Of a stretch of 64,000 nt of DNA, positions 56,447-64,000 are shown one piece after another; position 1 is the first letter of the stretch; each line of letters opens with the position of its first letter. Source of the DNA: Nematostella vectensis (lineage: Eukaryota > Cnidaria > Anthozoa > Actiniaria > Edwardsiidae). A program made the translations under genes and the position numbers. Below the pieces are notes generated by a model. It saw only the letters and a list, made by a program, of their open reading frames with translations. It was not told the origin of the DNA and did no database searches. The stretch is from positions 3,901,046-3,965,045 of the forward strand of contig NC_064041.1 in assembly GCF_932526225.1 (NCBI RefSeq), written 5' to 3'.

Positions 56447-57004
56447 CTTAGTTATAGCATTAATTTTCTCTATTATCAATTTATATTACCAGTAAATATG
56501 AAAGCGGTGTTATAACATTATTTATGCAGATAAATTTGATCTCGCACAAAAGTCACAGTTTATTACAAAATATAAGTGAGAAAGAAGTTTAAAAAACACA
56601 TTTTTTTCATGGCTTTCTCCGACCCGCCATGTTTTGTTCGTGCTTTTATACCATTGATGACAGAGAGTTGCTTGGAAACGGTTTCCCGCCAAAACACAAC
56701 ATAAAATAATTAGGGCGAAGTTTCCCGCTAAAATACAACACGAAATATTAAGCGCGAAGAACAGGGCACATGTGACAAACTGCGCCTAGAAAAGTATGCA
56801 TTTCCTTTGCCATGATTTCTTTACGGGCAACAATGTCGAAAACAGTCATCTTGAGTCAATTGAACGTAGAAGAATGGTTTGCAAAGCCCCTAGCTAAACA
56901 CGATTTCCGTGATGCTTAATGGTATGGCTACCTTTGGAAAACATAAAAATGTCGAAATACTGGCGCGGGGACGTTGCTTAGATACCGTGGCCTGGTTTTA
57001 CTGT

Positions 57005-61473
<4,469 letters not shown>

Positions 61474-64000
61474 CTAAAAACAACAAGAGAAAGAGAATGA
61501 GCTGGCAATTGACACTTTCTCTTTAGCATTTAGCATCATCACAGTAAGTAGCTTGGTTGTTGTACTCAAAAATAAAATGTATTGACAATCAGGCATGGGC
61601 AAATTGGCTGGATTTATCCTAAACCTTTTATCTTAAATTCACATCATCTATTTTAAACACCCCTCTGGTGTAAACACCTTAACACATTTTTATATTGGAC
61701 GTCTCTGTGGACCCACTGATACTAGCTAATCTCTGTTTTCTTTTTTTCATTTTCGTTTTGTCTGTTAATAATTAATTTAATCTCTAGAAGGGCTAGAAAT
61801 GGAGTTGTCTTATTTCCTATGCATATCAAGAAATATTTTGCTTAAAATGATATCCATTTCATGGCAAAAACAAAAATGGTATGAAAGATATGGAACAGAA
61901 TAACGACCAGAAAGCTTCTCACATAGGAGAAATAATTATAATCCAAAAAAATATCACGAGTCCTAAGCCAAATAAAGTCAATTTTTCGACATGGCACGGC
62001 TCACAAAAAATGGAGACAATGGCTTTTGTCTCACATCAGTTGAACAAAATGGCTATTGCATAATTAATTAGTTTTAGAAGTATTTTATAAATAAACTCCC
62101 TATTGTCTTTTATCGGTTTTAAGGCCCCTTGGAGATCCTAAAACTAAAAATGGACAAAATTAACAAGATAAAAACCACACTGTATTTATGGGTAAAAAAA
62201 CACTTTTAATGGGTACAAAACACCCTTAATTATCCCTAACAAAAAGTAGCTTTCTATAAGACACAAAGAGCTGACACTAATACTGAAAATCATTTTTTAC
62301 ATTTAGCTACCCTTACCAAATATTTAATAGCTAAAACTTATCATTTAATTTTTTTCATGTTTTTATCCCTTTGTATCTACTCTTTTTTCTTAAATCAATT
62401 TATATTACCTCATTAGTTTGAAAATATGTACAGCCCATGAATATCCCTATGCAGCTATTATAAGTCAGTGGGAGAATTCTTGTCAAATTTCTGGCCATCT
62501 CAAATCCACAAACTTTGAAAATTATCTCATACAGTACAGCCTTGTACTTTGTTCTTGAAAGGTCTCAAGATTATCCTGCTAGCAGAGTTTTTTTCCCGAT
62601 TGTTTCTATCAGCTCACTTATCCGTGTCTCGGCTCTATTCTTTTGTTTTCACTCTTGTTTGTGACACAAACAGACTCGCGACATGGACAAGTAAACTGAT
62701 AGAAAAAAAAAACAGGAAGAAAGCTCTGCAAGCAGGGTACAAGATCTTGCTCTTATTTTCTTCTTATATATGGTAACTCAACTTTATTCCAAATTTGTTT
62801 TTAAAAATAATCCAAGACTTACTTGGCTGAAAGGCTGTGTCCTACTGCCCTGACTGTTCACTATGACTGTTTCATAGATACAAATACATTTATTTTACCA
62901 GTCCTGATAACGACTTCTGGCGCACCAGCAACTCAGAGTTTCATGCTATTAGACAGCAATCATCAGGCTTTAGTCTTACCTAACAGTTCAGCTCCCTATT
63001 ATCATTCGTTGCATAGAGCAGCATTTTGTATGCTGCCAGTATTTTGTTACTTAGCTCAGTTTGTTTATTTAACAGTGAGCATCACATTTGTTGAGTATAT
63101 CTTGACAAGGCAAAGATTACAGTTTGATGGGCTGCTTCTGTACAGCTGTTTACTTTTACTAATGCATACTTAATGACAGATCATCTTCGAGAAAATAAAA
63201 AAAAATACACTGGCTATCTCACAGTCACTATCAAAGTAATCATCTGTGTAAGGAAATTGTTCTATTGATTTTCTAAGGAGTTTGAATTTTTCTATTTTAC
63301 TTAGTGACATCGCTTCTGGTTTCTTTTGTGTGAGTTCAAAAATAAAAATACAAATAATTGTTCTGTATCTTTTTAGTAAATAAAATGCATGATTACTTTT
63401 TTAAATCTACTGTTTATATTTACAAAGCAAATATTAAGATCATGTCCAAGTTTAACTAAGCTTAAAGCAGGTAGCACATGAAAACATACGCACTTTAAAA
63501 GAGTATTGATATGTTTTAAAAAAACAAAACCCCTGTCCTGTAGTAGCCAAGGGAATAAGTACAAAAATAGACTACATGAATAAACAAGAAGAGAAGTTAT
63601 GTTTGTACTCACAGACATAAAATAATACTATCATACAAGAAAACTATGAGGACGAATAAGGTTGGGTAATTTATACACAAATATTCATACAGACAGAAAA
63701 AATGTTAGCACAGCCAAAAGTGTGTTTTATGTATGGATAAGTAATTTATTTTTGTATGTGTACTAATTTTTATATCAATTGTGGAAGATTCCTTTTCTTA
63801 TTTGAATTTCAATATTATTATATTATACCATTATTACAGAGAGGCCAATTACAGTGCCATTGAAGGCAGCATACAAAATTTTTACTTGTGAAAAATTAAA
63901 ATTCTTTGCTTCTCGAACCATTATACAAAGTACTTTAATTTGCATCACTAAAATAACGTCCTTGAGAAACGAAATAATATGCAGTAAAAGGTGTCACAAA
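61474..64000. other. Upstream of the known stomatin exons; no gene supported
   Basis: AT-rich DNA with one foldback MITE. The missing stomatin first exon must lie here or beyond the window, but no minus-strand Met frame ending in phase 1 at a donor was convincing. A 116-codon plus-strand frame at 62823-63173 has no recognisable domain. Confidence 0.5.
62574..62740. mobile_element. Foldback MITE, CTGCTAGCAGAG family, copy 3
   Basis: TCCTGCTAGCAGAG and CTCTGCAAGCAGGGTAC are the ends; TATCAGCTCACTTATCCGTG and GACAAGTAAACTGATA are the inner arms. Clearly homologous to 41789-41948. Confidence 0.9.

Larger units (their letters stand above)
53838..57004. other. Intergenic region, repeats only
   Basis: About 3.2 kb with no supported gene. 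Holds a GGCCGTAGC-family element (54411-54558), a 35-bp tandem repeat (55795-55950), a foldback MITE (56316-56446) and C runs at about 56075-56090. Confidence 0.6.

Noticed and set aside
62823-63173. 116-codon plus-strand frame
   Set aside because: Hydrophobic composition without a recognisable family; also tested on the minus strand as a stomatin first exon but the frame lacks a Met and has a stop.

Overview
The window looks like nuclear DNA of a cnidarian, most likely a sea anemone of the Nematostella type. It is AT-rich. Its genes have many small exons with GT-AG introns. The gene content is animal: a TNF receptor with a death domain, CENP-A, stomatin, GPCPD1 and an ShK-domain protease. 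Between and inside the genes lie many short terminal-inverted-repeat elements (MITEs) and minisatellites. The species call is inference; the gene calls rest on exon-by-exon reading with phase checks.

Layout. 102-2226 (+): 3' part of a TNF-receptor/death-domain gene, followed by two minisatellites. 5229-12739 (-): seven-exon secreted zinc metallopeptidase (HEFTH motif) ending in a ShK domain. 15678-21289 (-): five-exon centromeric histone H3 (CENP-A). It is divergently paired with 21690-28343 (+), a nine-exon SLC25-type mitochondrial carrier; about 400 bp rich in CCAAT boxes with one E2F-like site separate the two. 29320-32097 (-): intronless 925-residue beta-propeller-like protein, convergent with the carrier. 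34242-35673 (-): weakly supported hypothetical gene. 36747-48912 (+): fourteen coding exons of a glycerophosphodiester phosphodiesterase related to GPCPD1. 49663-50856 (-): intronless family-31 galactosyltransferase. 52986-53837 (-): intronless rhodopsin-like GPCR. 57005-61473 (-): six exons of a stomatin; its first exon was not found.

The most unusual structure is how the minisatellites sit on gene architecture. Four arrays are built from, or flush with, splice sites: the acceptor of GPCPD1 exon 7, the donor of its exon 9, its whole last intron, and the donor of a stomatin exon. Others abut a protease donor, encode the protease PPVTQ linker, or supply the C-terminus and stop codon of the galactosyltransferase. 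The carrier gene contains a U12-type AT-AC intron with about 62 copies of a 40-bp repeat, each carrying two sense-strand AATAAA hexamers, and also a GC-AG intron.

The genes do not form one pathway. They are ordinary animal housekeeping and signalling genes, so the interest lies in the splice-site-derived arrays, the rare introns, the divergent CENP-A/carrier promoter, and the metallopeptidase-ShK protein. No rRNA, tRNA, CRISPR array or autonomous transposase gene was recognised.
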